A stretch of DNA of 64,000 nucleotides, taken from positions 1-64,000 of the forward strand of contig JBBHKE010002514.1 of assembly GCA_037447655.1 (NCBI GenBank). The letters run 5' to 3'. Source of the stretch: Zygnema cylindricum. Lineage: Eukaryota > Streptophyta > Zygnematophyceae > Zygnematales > Zygnemataceae. How positions within the stretch are numbered: position 1 is the first letter of the stretch; each line of letters begins with the position of its first letter. Both the position numbers and the translations under genes were made by a program. Below the pieces are notes generated by a model. It had not been told where the DNA came from, searched no databases, and saw only the letters and a list, made by a program, of their open reading frames with translations. This document shows positions 31,201-43,899 of this stretch, one piece after another.

Positions 31201-34061
31201 GGATATACATTCCAGAAACTGAAGGAAAACAAAGGATACTCATCAGCAACCAGTGATGTACCCTTATTGTTGCAAAATCGTCAGTGAGTACTTAGACAAC
31301 AAGCCCAGCACCACCTTGCAGAATCAATCTTAGGAAATCATACACAAAAAAAATTCATCCTTCTGCGTCAGTAGAAGGCCATCATCAACAATGAACAGAA
31401 AAAATAGAAGGATTGTTTCAAATCGGCATACATAATACCAGCATATGTATTACTGGGAAACTCCCGACCATCATTCCACACATTCTACTCTAGTGTGCAT
31501 TCATTAGAAATTGTTAGAAGAGAAAAAAACGCTTTTAAACCTTTTGCAGCACAGACACTGGGGCCTAGGACAAAGTCCCGGGTGATTGGAAGAGGAACAA
31601 AAAGTATACAGCCAAACCAAATTAGAAGTGATGAATTTGTTCCTTACCCCAAAATGTGAGCCCGATCTGAGGAAGACAGTCTCGGCCATTCGCGAAGGGC
31701 AGCCTCCTGTAGCGCTCCAGCCGCATGAAAACATGCCATTTGTATCCGCGACGCCTCTACAAAATCCACCAACAACAAACTAGTCAGTTCCAGCCACGCT
31801 ATACATTAGAATGTTTGAACCTGAAATAGCAGCCACATGTTACTATATACGCCACTATTTACTTAAAGAAAATACAAGACGATATCCTTGCCTCTTGTAA
31901 TTGTAAGGATGCAGCTGTGCCCCTCAATCATTATGTCAAACCTTCTAGTTTGATGTCAAACAGCATAGCAGCTACTACGAGGATGTTGTGAAACAAAATT
32001 GCATTTCAAAAACTTTCAAGAATGTCAGGATATTGAAGGGAAACAGCAAATTCATTTAATAACAGTACCATATAATCCATCAAATCTCATCGCGCTATGA
32101 TCAGCTAATGTAAGCCAAATTTACCTTTCCTTTGTTGAGATTTATTAACTCCATTTTGAAACAATAAACCCCAGTTGCAACTTTCACTTCTTCATTGTCA
32201 GAACCTCAAACATTTTAATGATGTTCTCAGCTTTCATGGAGAATCAATAGGAATGTAAACAAACATGTAATACAGCAGAAAAGAAGACTTCGCAACACTA
32301 GTTCAAAGCATAATTGGCGACATTCTTTTTTCTTATGCCCTGGATATATTTCAGCAAATGAGCAATGTTACAAGGCTTGTGCTTGTTGTTCCACAAATCA
32401 GGATGTCTTGTCAATGTACTAGTGGTACGTCAAATTACAAAAGAACTTATGGTGATTTCACGCACGCTGGCTACTTATCAAGATTAACTTCATTCTTGGA
32501 GCAACTGCCACAACCTTTGTTCACTACCTGCGGCAACTTTTACACACATTAGATTAGAGTTGCCAAATCTGTCTGATGTTTTGTCCTGTTGCGGTTAAGG
32601 GTTACCTTTATGGATGAGTGGTGTTCAAAAACTGTTTGCTGCGATAAAAGTGTTAATTGAATCAAAAAAACAAAAGAGCATGTTGAGCGAGTGCATACAA
32701 GAGTAGCTGGACCATTCAGACGCTTAAATGTCCCGATACTGTTAGACATATAAAATAGCGCAATCTCGCTGAATATGAAAAATATGGTGGGGTGGAAATT
32801 CTTCAAAACCTTAATTCCATATAAAAAAACCATTATTTCTTGAAAGTGAAGGAGAAAGTTGGCATTACTCCAACAACAGTCTGGAAAAACTAGTTCAAAA
32901 CATAAATCAGAAGAGAAAAAAAGAGTTGACAAGAGAAATAACGGTAGAATAACTTTGTGGATTATGATAAAAGCACTTGATGGGCTTCATAATTGACCAT
33001 GAAACCTCAACATGGGATGGTTTAGCATACGTTAAACAATTTTCTCTTCTTAACCGTTGGCACCTTTGTTTTGACACTCCACCACTCTTGTGAACACATA
33101 AAAGATACAAAATATGTTTTTGTCCAAAGCCCATTTTAAATGAATCCATGTCTTTAAATATACTTCTTTCACATGCTCATTTCGTACCTTCCTCTATCTT
33201 GCTCCAAACAATATCCTGGAACACTATCTATTGTCTTGCCTCTTAAAAGGTCTGTCCGTAAATATAATTCATAACGATTCTAACGAGTTTTTACGGTATT
33301 TAACAAACAGACTGAGCTTCAGAAAAGTATCGTATGTCTTAAATCACTACCATATGGTGTACATTACAGCCAGCTATGATTCAAAAAGTTTCAGCTTACG
33401 ATCTCATTTAGGCAATGACATGTCACAATATCCTCCATTGTAAACTCAAGTTTGAGATGCCTTAGCATTTGTCACAAGTTGCCTTTTTCCAATGCTCTGT
33501 TGCCAAGCACGAATACCGTATTCGAAATGCAATAAGCAACCTACGGGAGACAATGCTACCAATTCTGACAAAGACAAGTTTTGAATAACCCACCCAAAAT
33601 GTATTGACAGGCTTGGATAGCATGGGCTGAACGACTAAGGCCTACAAAAGTGGCTTCAGCTTCCCGCGCTTTGCCGGCCTGCAGCGACTTGCATTCTCAC
33701 ATAAGTACAACTGAAAAAATTGGAAATTTCTTCCTGACTTCAGCGATTCAAAAGCAAATACTTTGGCATATAAAGCAATGCTGCAATTCTCAGTCAAACC
33801 ATTCTACAAAACAAAACAGCTTCTGCTGCTGACCAATTAAAACTAGACACGTTGGCTTGTAACACACAAACACTAACGCACTGACGCGATTCTCAATTAC
33901 GAATGCAAATACTTCACATTGTCTTTTTCTCTGTCAATGCTGTGCTCAATTAGCAAAAAAGCGACAAAAAGCTTTCCCAAGGCTGGTCAGAGCACCTCAT
34001 TTGCAATACAAGCCTGCTCCACAGCCTGGCGAGTCACTTCCAGCTCTGCAGCTGAAGCCAT
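19222..34061 (-). CDS. XPO4: Exportin-4, full-length gene (about 33 exons)
   Basis: A RanGTP-dependent karyopherin of the importin-beta superfamily. Animal XPO4 exports eIF5A and other cargo. Exons: 34061-33996, 33678-33594, 31756-31648, 30836-~30730, ~30543-30463, 30328-30251, 30102-30017, 29890-29698, 29113-28948, 28443-28332, 28106-28020, 27857-27684, 26849-26779, 26573-26514, 26324-26215, 25901-25794, 25569-25496, 25373-25298, 25062-24790, 24337-24266, 24166-24038, 23376-23318, 23043-22941, 22797-22666, 22461-22396, 22332-22189, 21869-21762, 21604-21554, 21314-21237, 21078-20965, 20538-20351, 19806-19737, 19407-19222. This gives about 1,200 aa, the family size. Diagnostic matches are ALREWPRL, VVWFLARWADTYL, LPLITVDLLRLPKLCHQ, HPEKMAELPPDLF and the C-terminal RGVIRTK. 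Phases agree at the junctions except exon 4/5, where I found no in-frame canonical join. A further small exon between 28.9 and 29.7 kb is possible. Confidence 0.92.
23490..23909. mobile_element. hAT-type MITE in XPO4 intron 21
   Basis: The ends TAGTGTTGTGTATCG and CGATACACAACACTA are perfect inverted repeats 420 bp apart. They differ from the 4769-5269 element by one base per end. The interior shares the CGTACGATTT...CTGTAC motif and TCGATATATCG-like palindromes, so it is the same family. The flanking 8-mers TCCATAAC and GCCTTCAC are only partly alike, suggesting decay of the target duplication. It lies in the intron between exon 21 and exon 22 and does not disturb the splice sites. Confidence 0.8.
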
Positions 34062-34569
34062 GGCCTTAGGCTAATCAAACCTGTCCCAACCAGAATGAAT
34101 TCTAGATATACTAGGTATTATAAGCTCGCTTGTGCAAGAATTCTAGAAATATAGTTATAGCTATACACCGTCAGGTTTGTAATATTGTGTGCGTGATACA
34201 GTTCACCTTTAATCTGTAAGTAAAAAGCAACTAAAATTGCAATAGTCCTTTGCAATGTCCAATTTTTATGTAGCTCCCTCTAGCGAGGCCTACAGCATGC
34301 TTCTGCAGGGGCAAAGCCAAACCGGGAAACACGCCAGCGGCACCGCCCTTTCAACGAGTCAATCTTTTCACCTTCCGACAGTTTACCGTACCGTGGCTCA
34401 AAGTTTCTGAAATCTAAATGTCTAAATGAGTATCGTGTAACTACTGTACAGTACAGAACTGAATCTTGTGATTTTTCGCACGCGCGAGCACGCTGATTGG
34501 GTCCACACCTCGTTTTCTCCGCGCGACCGTATGTTTAGGGTTATTTTATTACCTTCAGTCCACATCTTT

Positions 34570-34630
34570 TGACGTGACTGACGTGACGTGACGTGACGTG
34601 ACTCAGCCTCCTTTTTTGCTATATATAGCG
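34570..34630 (+). promoter_or_regulatory. TGACGTGA array plus TATA box facing right
   Basis: TGACGTGAC repeats occupy 34570-34605, five TGACG cores within 36 bp, ending in TGACTCA. The palindromic GCTATATATAGC follows at 34619-34630. TGACG/ACGT cores are binding sites of plant bZIP (TGA and CREB-like) factors. Orientation and spacing predict transcription to the right from about 34655, divergent from XPO4, whose start codon is 510 bp to the left. Whether it serves XPO4, a divergent transcript or both is unknown. Confidence 0.55.
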
Positions 34631-34639
34631 CTCTCCCGT

Positions 34640-37190
34640 TACATTGTGGGTGCCATTAGTTTAAGTCTGACGTGAGGTAGCTGGCAGTCTGCAGGCAGGC
34701 CGGCCCGCGGATGATGATGTTTCTGTGAGTCGTTTTGAAAGCAATTGCGCTTGATGCAAGTTCTTCTGGCGAGTGTGTTCTTTCTTGACACCTTTGCCAT
34801 TGAGCTGTATGTGAGAGAGCATTCAGCGATTCACTTGATCTGCAGCAAACTTGTTCTGAAGTTTAGGGTTTGAGGCTTGGTGGCCGTTTGGCTGCCGCTT
34901 TCAGCATCTATTCTTTGGAGCCGCCTCCATGATTTAACTGTTTTCCTTAACTTATCTGCACTTCTGAAGAAGTGGCTGACAGGCTGATATTCTATTATAT
35001 GAGAGGCTTCAGAGTACCGGTTGACTGCTAGATTATTTCTAGTTTGTCCAAAGGTTTTTGCTACTTTATTCTGTACTTTTTCAAGAAAAAGTGAGTGAAA
35101 ATATTGTTTCTAATCCTTACAATGTCTTTGTTCAGTCTTCCTTTTAAGAGCATTTCTTTGATGTACATGGTTGTATGTTACAGTCGCAGTTTTTTTTCTT
35201 CCTCTTTTTTTTGTATGAACTGCATTGCTTACTGTATGTGATTTTGCGTGTTTTTTTATGCTGGAACGGAATGATGATGATACAATCTGTGACACTTATT
35301 CTGACAGCTTTAGTACTCGCATCGAATTGTCCTGGTGGGCACTCCTGTGCTTGCTGCCATGGATCGAGTGCTTGGCTTAGATGAGAAAAGGCGAATCTGA
35401 GTTCCGTCTCCATTTCTTCACTTGTTTGCTGCCTGCGGTGCCTCTTTCTGTTTTTCTGTTGAACACGCGGTATTTATGGATTTGTGCAGCAATAGAATTG
35501 GATTGCAGATTAAACAGTGTAAGCCAATTGAAAATGTTTATCACTAGTTTCATTTACAGTAATGTGGGATTAGTTCCATTAAAATAAATGAGACGCGTGA
35601 CATTGTTTGTTACAAAGAAGGAAGAGAGGACACGCAGTTGTAATGCAGCAGATGTTTTCTGCCAACCGACCAGAGAGATCATGTCAGGTTATCCTAACCC
35701 AGTGATATAAATAATGTTTGTTATTGAAAGGCTGTTGGAAACGCGTGATGCACTGCTATGTGCATATCCGCACTCTGGTTTTGTTTTATAGTATCATACC
35801 TAGTATCTTAACAAGTATACTTTCTTGGGACAGGCGAAGACAACACTTGAGGTTATTTGAGATGTTACCTGAGTTAACTTTTCAAAGGAAGTTTTTGATT
35901 TGTGCATATGGGCGGTCAGAGCAGTCATTGTTTGTTAGATTTCTTTACCAACTTTTTGTAGAGCTAGACCGCAATGAGAGTTAATAGAAGTTCGCGGTGA
36001 TAATCTCTTTTAGTCAGCTCTATTCCACCTTGCCTTCACGTAATTTTAGCAGTCCAACAGATGCGAATGGGTTCTGTAAATATAAGTTTTATTTGTGAAC
36101 TGATAAAGAGTCATGACTGTTGTGTTAACCTTGGCTGTTTTTAAAATTTGGCAATGGTATGCTCTCTACTTAAATAACCAAACTGGATCTGAAACACTTT
36201 CCACATTAGGACTGTTAAAGAACAATGGATATACTTTCACTTTGGTTTCATTTGACACAAGCAAGCATTTCACAATTGGTTGGAAGTCATTTTCCTTTAC
36301 CAAATAATCTGACCTACGGCAACTACTTTATCCCAATATCAATGAGTAGCACATCCGATAGTTGGCAACAAGCACATCTTAAACTCTTAACGGAGAAATG
36401 ACTTGGGTAGTCTGCGGACCAAAAGAGCACTTCCGCAAGCATGGTCTATTAAGTGATAAGAGGTAAATTTTAATAATATTCCTAGGATATCTGGTATGAT
36501 GAGGTATAAGTCTATTGAGAACTGTCTTTCCCATTAAAGTTTGGTCTTTATGTATCTCGTTTGCTTAGTAGATTTATTAAGATTTTCAAGTTTCTACTTT
36601 GCCTTATCGTTTTGGCTTTTGCATGGCCTGTAAGCTGATCAGAATGAAGTTAAGAGCACTTTTTAACACTTGGGAATAACTCGAAAAAGGAAAATGAGTT
36701 ACAGTCCGATTTGCTGCTTATACGTTAGCTTTTTCCCTTATTAGTTTTTTATCAGAAAGACCCTCCACAACAGATCGGTGTTTCAGAAGAATAGAGATAA
36801 AACCAGCAAAACCACCAAAGTATAATTGTGTTCAGCCAAAAGAATACAAATAACTCAGTTTATGTTCAAACGGTTTTTTGGTAAAATGTGAAAAATACAA
36901 TGAAAAGTAACTTCACAGGACAAAAAGAAGCTGTTCAAAAGTTTTATGCCGTAAAAGACAAAGGGACAAAGAAAACTGACACAAGTCAATTTTGTAGTTC
37001 AATTTACAACTTATTTACTTTTGACTGTACAATGTACGACATATCTATAAAAGCTCAATTCTTTCCATTAGAAGAGGTACATTTTATCAACTTTCCTGCA
37101 GACAGCTCTGCTATCGTTGTCTTTATTTTTTTAAGAAAGACACGCTGTACAAAGAACTCTAAAACTTGAATTTCAAATGTTTCCCCCATT
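34640..37190. other. Intergenic; no coding gene recognised
   Basis: Downstream of the right-facing promoter motif the plus strand is T-rich and holds only short unconserved frames. The first ATG cluster near 34711 closes after five codons. An AATAAA-like signal occurs near 35580. A non-coding or very small-peptide transcript is possible but not shown. The right part (36.3-37.2 kb) is probably 3' flank of the OBAP gene. Confidence 0.4.
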
Positions 37191-37193
37191 AGT

Positions 37194-39491
37194 TCATTTT
37201 GAGATGGGAACCTCCTTGAGCTCCGTTGCCCATCCTTGACCACTCACTTTCCAGTGATCGGAAAGAGGATCCAAACCTCCAGGAGGAGGTTTAATAGATT
37301 CTCTCGACTCACAACGTTCATTTGTATGTATTCCATACTGCTTGTCTCGGGCCTCGATTAGACTAGGAGGGATTTGACCAGGATCTTCAGCCTGCGGAGA
37401 AGTCATAAGTGCCGGTGGACCCAATGGCAACTTATCACCTGTACGAAATAACATTCCCCTTTTTTTGTGTGTTATTACCAAGTATATTGCATTAACTAAA
37501 CTGATTCTGTTGAAAGCATCAATAGAGTCCAAATTGACCTGTTGAACTGTTTCGGTTTTACTTAGAAGTCCAGGGTTAATCCAAATTAATCAAAATCAAA
37601 GTACCAATGAAGTTGTTGACTTTGATCACTCACCAAATTGACCCGGTTGACCTGTTTCAGCTTTACTTAAAAGCACTCATATAATACAAATCATTCCAAA
37701 TCAGGGTACCAATGAATAAGTTGACTTTGGTCACTCACCTCGGTCAAACTGCCAGGTCAGCCAAAACTTTCCGTAAGTTTTGGCCAACTGTTGAAGCTCC
37801 GACTTCGCCATTACTTCAGGAACGCCTGGATTCACCCAAAGTCCTGTTCTAATCTGCAACCAAAAAACAAATATCACAGTCCTTCAAATCGATGCTTTTA
37901 ACAACATTTTCTAGATGTTGAGACTTCAAAAAACTGCACTAAGAAGCCACAATTGCGAGTTTTCACACCTCGTAGAAATGTGAGTGCCATAATTTCTTCT
38001 CATCTTGAGGCAGAGTGCCAAAGAGACGATCCGAGATGACATATTCCACACCTACCCAAAAGAAAACACAAAAACGACAGATAAAACCGATTTTATTCAG
38101 AGACACAAAACCAGCACCATTAGTAACACCTTTTTCCTTCCCACATTCATCAATGCATGCCAAACCAGAATAAAACATGCTTTCATCTGCCACAGATAAA
38201 ACGAGATAAATGAGTGCACAACTTTGAAAGGCACATGTATACTGTTGATTGGATACGAAGGAAAGTACCCACCAATTATTCGAGCATTTGACTCGGCCGA
38301 ATCAAAGACAATGCATTGCAGCAAATCTTCGTTGAGCCGAGATACATGATGGTGAGTCTGAATTTTACGGCTCATGTCCTGAGAGTAAATTGCCCAAGTA
38401 CACACGTGCTGCAGAGGATGGACGGTACGGACAGCACAGGATGACAATCCACATGTCAGCACAGATGTCCACCAACATGGTTGTTGAAGTGAAAAGTGCG
38501 AACATACCAATATAGCAAGATATGAGCAACTGCTTGAGACGGTAGATGCAATCAGAAAATTGCAAAGAAAAAAAGACAACGAGAATATCCTTTTTTCAAA
38601 TGTGTTAATTGTTAACTTGTGAAAACCGAGTGTATCTTTGCAAAACATCTCCGAAAGCACTTCCAGAATTTTCAGAACAATACCACGAAAATGTAGTCAA
38701 AAAACAAAACAATGTTTTCATAACTTAAATTAAACGTCCTTCAGTCAGCTGCCAAGTCATTAAAAAAGGATTAGGTACAAAAAGAAAATGACTTCCTTTT
38801 TTCCGATAAATTAGAGTATACGTTAACACTTGAAAAAAATCAGAGACGTGACTATTTGTCTCGTAATTTATTTTGGTTTCTAATTTTTACTCAAATAGTT
38901 GCAATAAGTATAACATATTGCCATAATATACATATTACAAAAAGAAAAACTTAAGTTACCTTGAAATATAGAAGAAACTAGACAAGAAGTAGAATATGTC
39001 CAGTCGACATGCAAGAATCTCAAATTACCACACAATGCTTGGCTATTTGAAAAAATGACAAAATTGAAAACTGTTGAATAATCGATGGAAAAAAAAGGAA
39101 CAAACGGTACACTCACGGTATATTACAATAAGCTGTTATTAACAATCATTAGCAGAACAGTTGACTTATCAAAGACTGAGACAAAACATAGTCGAAGTAA
39201 ACGAACATAACTCATAACTCATTCCTTTCAACTGCTAAAAATTTGCATTGCTACATTTTTACACCCTTGCTGCACGAGCATTTACCAGCAAGTTTATATT
39301 AGAGAAGGTAACTCGAAAATAAGTGAAACAGAAAGCAAAACCTGGTCAAAGTTCTTGATTGGTTTCAAAGACTGAAAAGCTGAAGCCGCTCCCTCCACCA
39401 TCTTAGTGGTCGTCTTTGTGGTTCTTCCAGGAACATCTTCTGGCAGTGATGGCTGACCTGCAGTCGGATTCTCTGCACTACTGGAAGCCAT
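37194..39491 (-). CDS. Oil body-associated protein (OBAP/DUF1264 family), 5 exons
   Basis: A 242-aa protein of the DUF1264 family. Plant members (OBAP1/2) sit on lipid droplets and affect their size and stability in seeds. Exons on the minus strand: 39491-39342, 38408-38273, 38051-37969, 37853-37739, 37438-37194. All junctions are GT-AG and in phase. Diagnostic blocks are [20 protein letters not shown] (residues about 42-61), the His-rich [21 protein letters not shown] segment, [46 protein letters not shown] and the C-terminal [18 protein letters not shown]. Length matches the family (about 240). There is no transmembrane segment or signal peptide. It is transcribed toward XPO4 on the same strand, 3.1 kb upstream of it. 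The upstream motifs suggest ABA or desiccation control. Confidence 0.95.
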
Positions 39492-39497
39492 GGCGCT

Positions 39498-39800
39498 TCT
39501 CTCTCTCTCTCTTTCTCTCTATCAATGTCCTTTGTCCGTCCTTTATCAACCTGCGTTTATAGAGGAGTCAAAGGGAAGCTACTATAGATTCCTTATTCTC
39601 GTCTCCTCCTGCTTTTCCGTTGTATGTTTCCTCTTGAATACTATAAAATATCTTTCCTACGGAGCATAAGCAAGACAATTGTTTGAGTGAGTATGAAGAG
39701 GTGGTGTACAGATTCCCCTGCATGCTGCTGGAAGGCCGCCGTATGTTACGTCACGTGGCAGGCATTTTTTGTGTGCATGTGCAGGCTAGCCACGTGTGCC
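39498..39800 (-). promoter_or_regulatory. OBAP upstream region: CT-rich leader, TATA box, RY and G-box/ABRE motifs
   Basis: A CT microsatellite lies just before the ATG (about 39498-39520). CTATAAACG on the minus strand (39554-39562) is a TATA box about 65 bp before the ATG. Further upstream are CACGTGGC (39752-39759) and GCCACGTGT (about 39789-39797), both ABRE/G-box type, and two TGCATG (RY core) sites near 39719 and 39774. ABRE with RY is the combination used by ABI5- and ABI3-type factors for maturation and desiccation genes. Confidence 0.55.
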
Positions 39801-42800
39801 TCGGATTGCCTTATGAGACAAAGAGTACAGCCCATGTAGACTCATGTTCGCGACGAATATCTATGTGTGTTCGTCTTCGAACATACGGTGAAAACAAGGG
39901 ACGGACAGCCGTACCTAGACGATCAGTTCGTGACCGACAGCCGGGTACGCAATTAAGCATGCCGTACACTACAAATCGTATCGTTATTACTTGGAAAAAA
40001 AAGATTTTGTTTATCAAAAACTGGATGGTAAACCCATCAAATGTACAAAACATGATTGAAAATTATATTGTTGAAAAATACTAAAAACAAAAAAAGAGCT
40101 AACCAACACTAAAAGCATGAACTTGAAGCTAGAAAAACAAATAGCAAACTACAAGAGCACTAAAAACTAACCCTACGAGAGAACATACGTGAAACCTAAA
40201 ACAAATCCACACTAAAGGCCAAAATTAAAATGTCATTCACGTGTGTCGAGTGGCGCGGAGGCAAGTCTCTCAATCCACGACAATCATACACATTGCTTTG
40301 TCAAATGAGGGTCAAAGCTTGAGACTGTTGAAGGGCGATGGAGATTTGGTGGCAGTAAAGGTTGAAAAAGAGTCAATAAATGGCTATCACATTCTATTTA
40401 TTTAAAAGGTCGTCGAGCGCTATCACGTGAAAAGAGTCAAAGGTCCCAAAAAATTCCAAAACAAAACGTATGAAGTTGTTAGCTGGTTTTAGGTGCCCAT
40501 CATCACGTTTTTTGAAGTTCGCTGCATCTCGCGCCCCCAACACCAGTATGAAATGCCTACGTGAGGAAACATGCGAACTTGTAAGGTCTGCAATAACTAT
40601 GTCACTCGTTCTTATTTATGATAATTTCGCAAACGTACGATCCACACGAGGGCCACATGTGCACTTAGATTGAGCACGTGAAGGAAAACTATGTGACACC
40701 TCACATGTGAATATGTATCATACATTGCAACCCACTACAACGATTGCATTTCGAACCATATCATGGGTTACTGCACACTCTCCACCGAGTGAAAAAAATA
40801 GCAATGGACGCCTTCCTCATCTGTAGAATGACCACATATATAATTGGGCTTGCTTAAGAGCTACTAGTGCGGCAAACCGAAACATAAGCAAAATGTGTTC
40901 GAACGAAATTGAAGTCGAGCTTGGGCTTCAATAATGAGAAGCACCACGGCCAAATTTTAACTTCCACAACGGCTACCTCGTCGATGACAAACTGTTGCAC
41001 CCACGAGTGATTGTAGATGATGAGGGAAGCGAACGGAAGATTTCCATCTTAGACTCGACAAATAAAACAGACGACGGGGTAATAACGATAATTATAATGG
41101 TAACGAGCCTTTGTCAAAGTTACATACGATAAGTGATCGAACACAAACCTCGAACAAATGTTAGATTCTACGAGAGCCAAATTCTTTACGTAAGCAACTG
41201 GCACTATTGTGTTAGAAAGATGCAAATCAAGACTCCAAATTGACACTTGTAAAGGAACTTCGTGAGAAGCAAATAGTCATTCTTAACAATTAAATATACC
41301 ATGGCCAACAAGTACAAGTGAATCGCAAAGCGACAATAATAAACTTTTTTAAGTTAGGAAATGGAAAAATGAGTCGGGAGGTGAAGTGTGCACCAAGTAC
41401 AACAATCATTTTGCAAAAAGACGAGTTAGGATAACAAACATTATTTGGCACTCCGAAAGTTTAAAAATGTCTTTACAACGACAATGGTCATCTAATGGAG
41501 AATGTTTAACAAATCGGGGAACAAAAATAAGGGTTTTAACATGGAAACGTAAAACAATCATACCCTGTCAAAAAGACCTCAAATGGAAAGAGAAATTCGG
41601 TGGTAGACAAATAGAACACCACACAACGCAATTGAGGAATTTGAAAATATATTAATTATAAAAAACTGCTCATAGAATGGTAAAAGGTAAGCAAACCTTA
41701 GTATGTCGAGCTATTGACATGTGTGTCATCAACCACTAACGTGAATATACAGCTTCGAAACACGATAGTTGATGTTTTGAAAGCCTAGTGGTGGGCTACA
41801 ACGAATAAAAAACATCCTAACCACCTTAGAGAATAGGAGTTACACCGTACAAAGTTGCATCATGCTCAATGGAACTCCTAACTATTAAGGTAAGAAGTGA
41901 AGCTTGATGTTCAAAAACATTCAATAAAATGGTAATGACTCTATGGTTATGCACTTCTTTAAAATATCTATAATCCCCACGTAGAAGATGTTGTTATCTT
42001 CATTGTGTTTTTCGAGTCTTAATGGAACCCCCATTAGAAGATTAAACCGAAACCGTCTGACTTGTATTGGCTAAAAGACAAATACAACATGTACCAAATA
42101 CAACTTTGGATCACTTTGGCACGCACAAATCGAGGTCGTTGCGGCTTTAATCTAAATTGATGGTTTTGAGAATGCAGGTTTTCGTAGTTACCTAAGTTCT
42201 TGACTTACACGAATATTTACAATTACAAATTATCCATGTTGAATAGAGATTGTTACAAATGTAAGGAATGAGACTTGATTGAGGATGGGTTCACGATTGA
42301 CAATATATGCATCTAAGACTACGCGTCCACGCAATAACGACAACCTAATGGATGAGGACTTTCTCAAGGAATAACAAAGACCTCACGCATGACAATAGTC
42401 TCATGGAATGACAAATTCTTAGGAATTACGATGCCCTAAAACAGTGTCGTTTTAGATGACGGTTACTTTGTACATCATGGGCACACCGCACATGATAAAA
42501 GTCTCAAAATATTTGGGTGTATCGTGTTATAGTACCATGTCAGATGGAAATTGATCACTCCATGTTTTGAAAATATTAGATGGTAGGATCTAACCTACTC
42601 CTATATGAGGCTAAATAAAAACACTTTGAGTTTAAAGTATGGTTTCGATATAGATAGATATTTTTATGTTGTTAGTCGGGTAGAAAAAGGTCTTCCACGA
42701 GATCCTTCCCACTTATGGTATTATAAATGGACGGAATATAATGATTCAAAATAAAAGTCGGGTATGGTGTGGACACAGACACAAAGCGTTGTATTGTTAG

Positions 42801-43685
42801 AAGGGCTATATGAGGTCTACCACAGACTCTTTCTCGCATATGGTAGACTCTAAGATGGAAGATATTGGTTTAAGGAAAGAGTGTGCATCATAGATTAACG
42901 TAAAACTGTGTCTTTCATGAGGAAACTCAGTTCTAATGGAGGTAAACTATGACCCCTTGGAGGGTAAGGCTACCCTCTTGGATGTGAGTATAGATTCGTA
43001 ATCGAGGACCACAAAAAAGTTAGGATTTTTAAACAGTTTAAGACTTGGCGCCGCGACACAGTGGATAAGTCCCCAAGCTATGTTATGAGAGTAAGCTTTG
43101 GCCTAATCTTAAGAAGAAAATTGGTTAACAGTGAGGGAGACTTTTGCTGCTTTAGAGCCTTTAGTGCGGCTAATGAGAGAGTGAGAAAAATGAGGCCCAA
43201 AATTGTGTAAGGTTTATTATTGGTTATACATAATTGGCCAATACATGCATAATATGTCAAACAAATTAGTAGAGGGAAAATATGAGTGCACATTTTGGAG
43301 AAGTTCGAGATATCGTGGGTGGCCAGGTGGGATACGGTATATGGTACGGCGAACTCGATACTCGATCCCGAGTACCAAAGTGTTGCTTATGGGAAACATT
43401 CAAATGGGAAAGTCATGAAAGGCTTCCAAACTATGCTTGATATGATATTATCGAATGTCGATGACTAAGCCCAGACCTCAATTGAATTGATTAAGTAAAA
43501 AGGTTTTGAAGGTGTCGTTACGAGGAACGTAATAAAAGCTTGTCAGCTACTAGCTCATGTGGGGAGAATTTGTCAATCTATGATCATAATCACTATAAAG
43601 AAAGTAACAAACTGACGGTTAAGTGGGCCAATGACCTAGTTTAGGTCTTAGCAATCTCATAGTCAAATAACAGTAGTTATGACTA
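39800..43685. other. Gene-free, degraded repetitive DNA
   Basis: No intact gene. The sequence is A-rich with many C-to-T-looking changes and paired similar passages, for example AGGTCTTCCACGAGATCC near 42690 against AGGTCTACCACAGACTC near 42810. This fits old retrotransposon remains leading into the RNase H relic to the right. No TIR, LTR pair or tRNA could be defined. Confidence 0.4.
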
Positions 43686-43687
43686 AA

Positions 43688-43899
43688 TGTCCTGCGGCAG
43701 TTTGGGGCATCGTGTACTTTCGTCATTACTTTTACAAAAATTGTTTACACTCTTAACCGACCATCAACCCTTACATTGGCTGATGACGAATTATAAGCTT
43801 TCGGGAAAATTAGCTCGATGGGCATTAATTTTACAATAATACGATATATAAATAATTCACCGTCCAGGATTACTTAGTCTGAATGCAGACGACATTTCC
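43688..43899 (+). pseudogene. Ty3/gypsy retrotransposon RNase H relic
   Basis: On the plus strand YFRHYFYKN and then, after a 1-base shift, FTLLTDHQPLHWLM, KLSGKLARWALILQ, IHRPGLLSLNADDIS can be read. They occur in the order and spacing of the RNase H domain of Ty3/gypsy polyproteins (FRHYLYG...TDHQPLKWL...GKLARWAL.LQ.YDF...HRPG..N.NADALS). At least two in-frame TAA stops sit where the family has Gln/Glu codons, and there is one frameshift, so it is dead. C-to-T decay of methylated DNA is a likely cause. Confidence 0.85.

Noticed and set aside
34700-36310. Short plus-strand frames after the TGACGTGA/TATA region
   Set aside because: Low-complexity Phe/Leu-rich peptides with no recognisable domain or intron structure.
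43045-43060. TTGGCGCC as a possible retrotransposon primer-binding site
   Set aside because: Only the first 8 bases fit, no LTR end precedes it, and the RNase H relic lies too close (0.7 kb) for a normal element.
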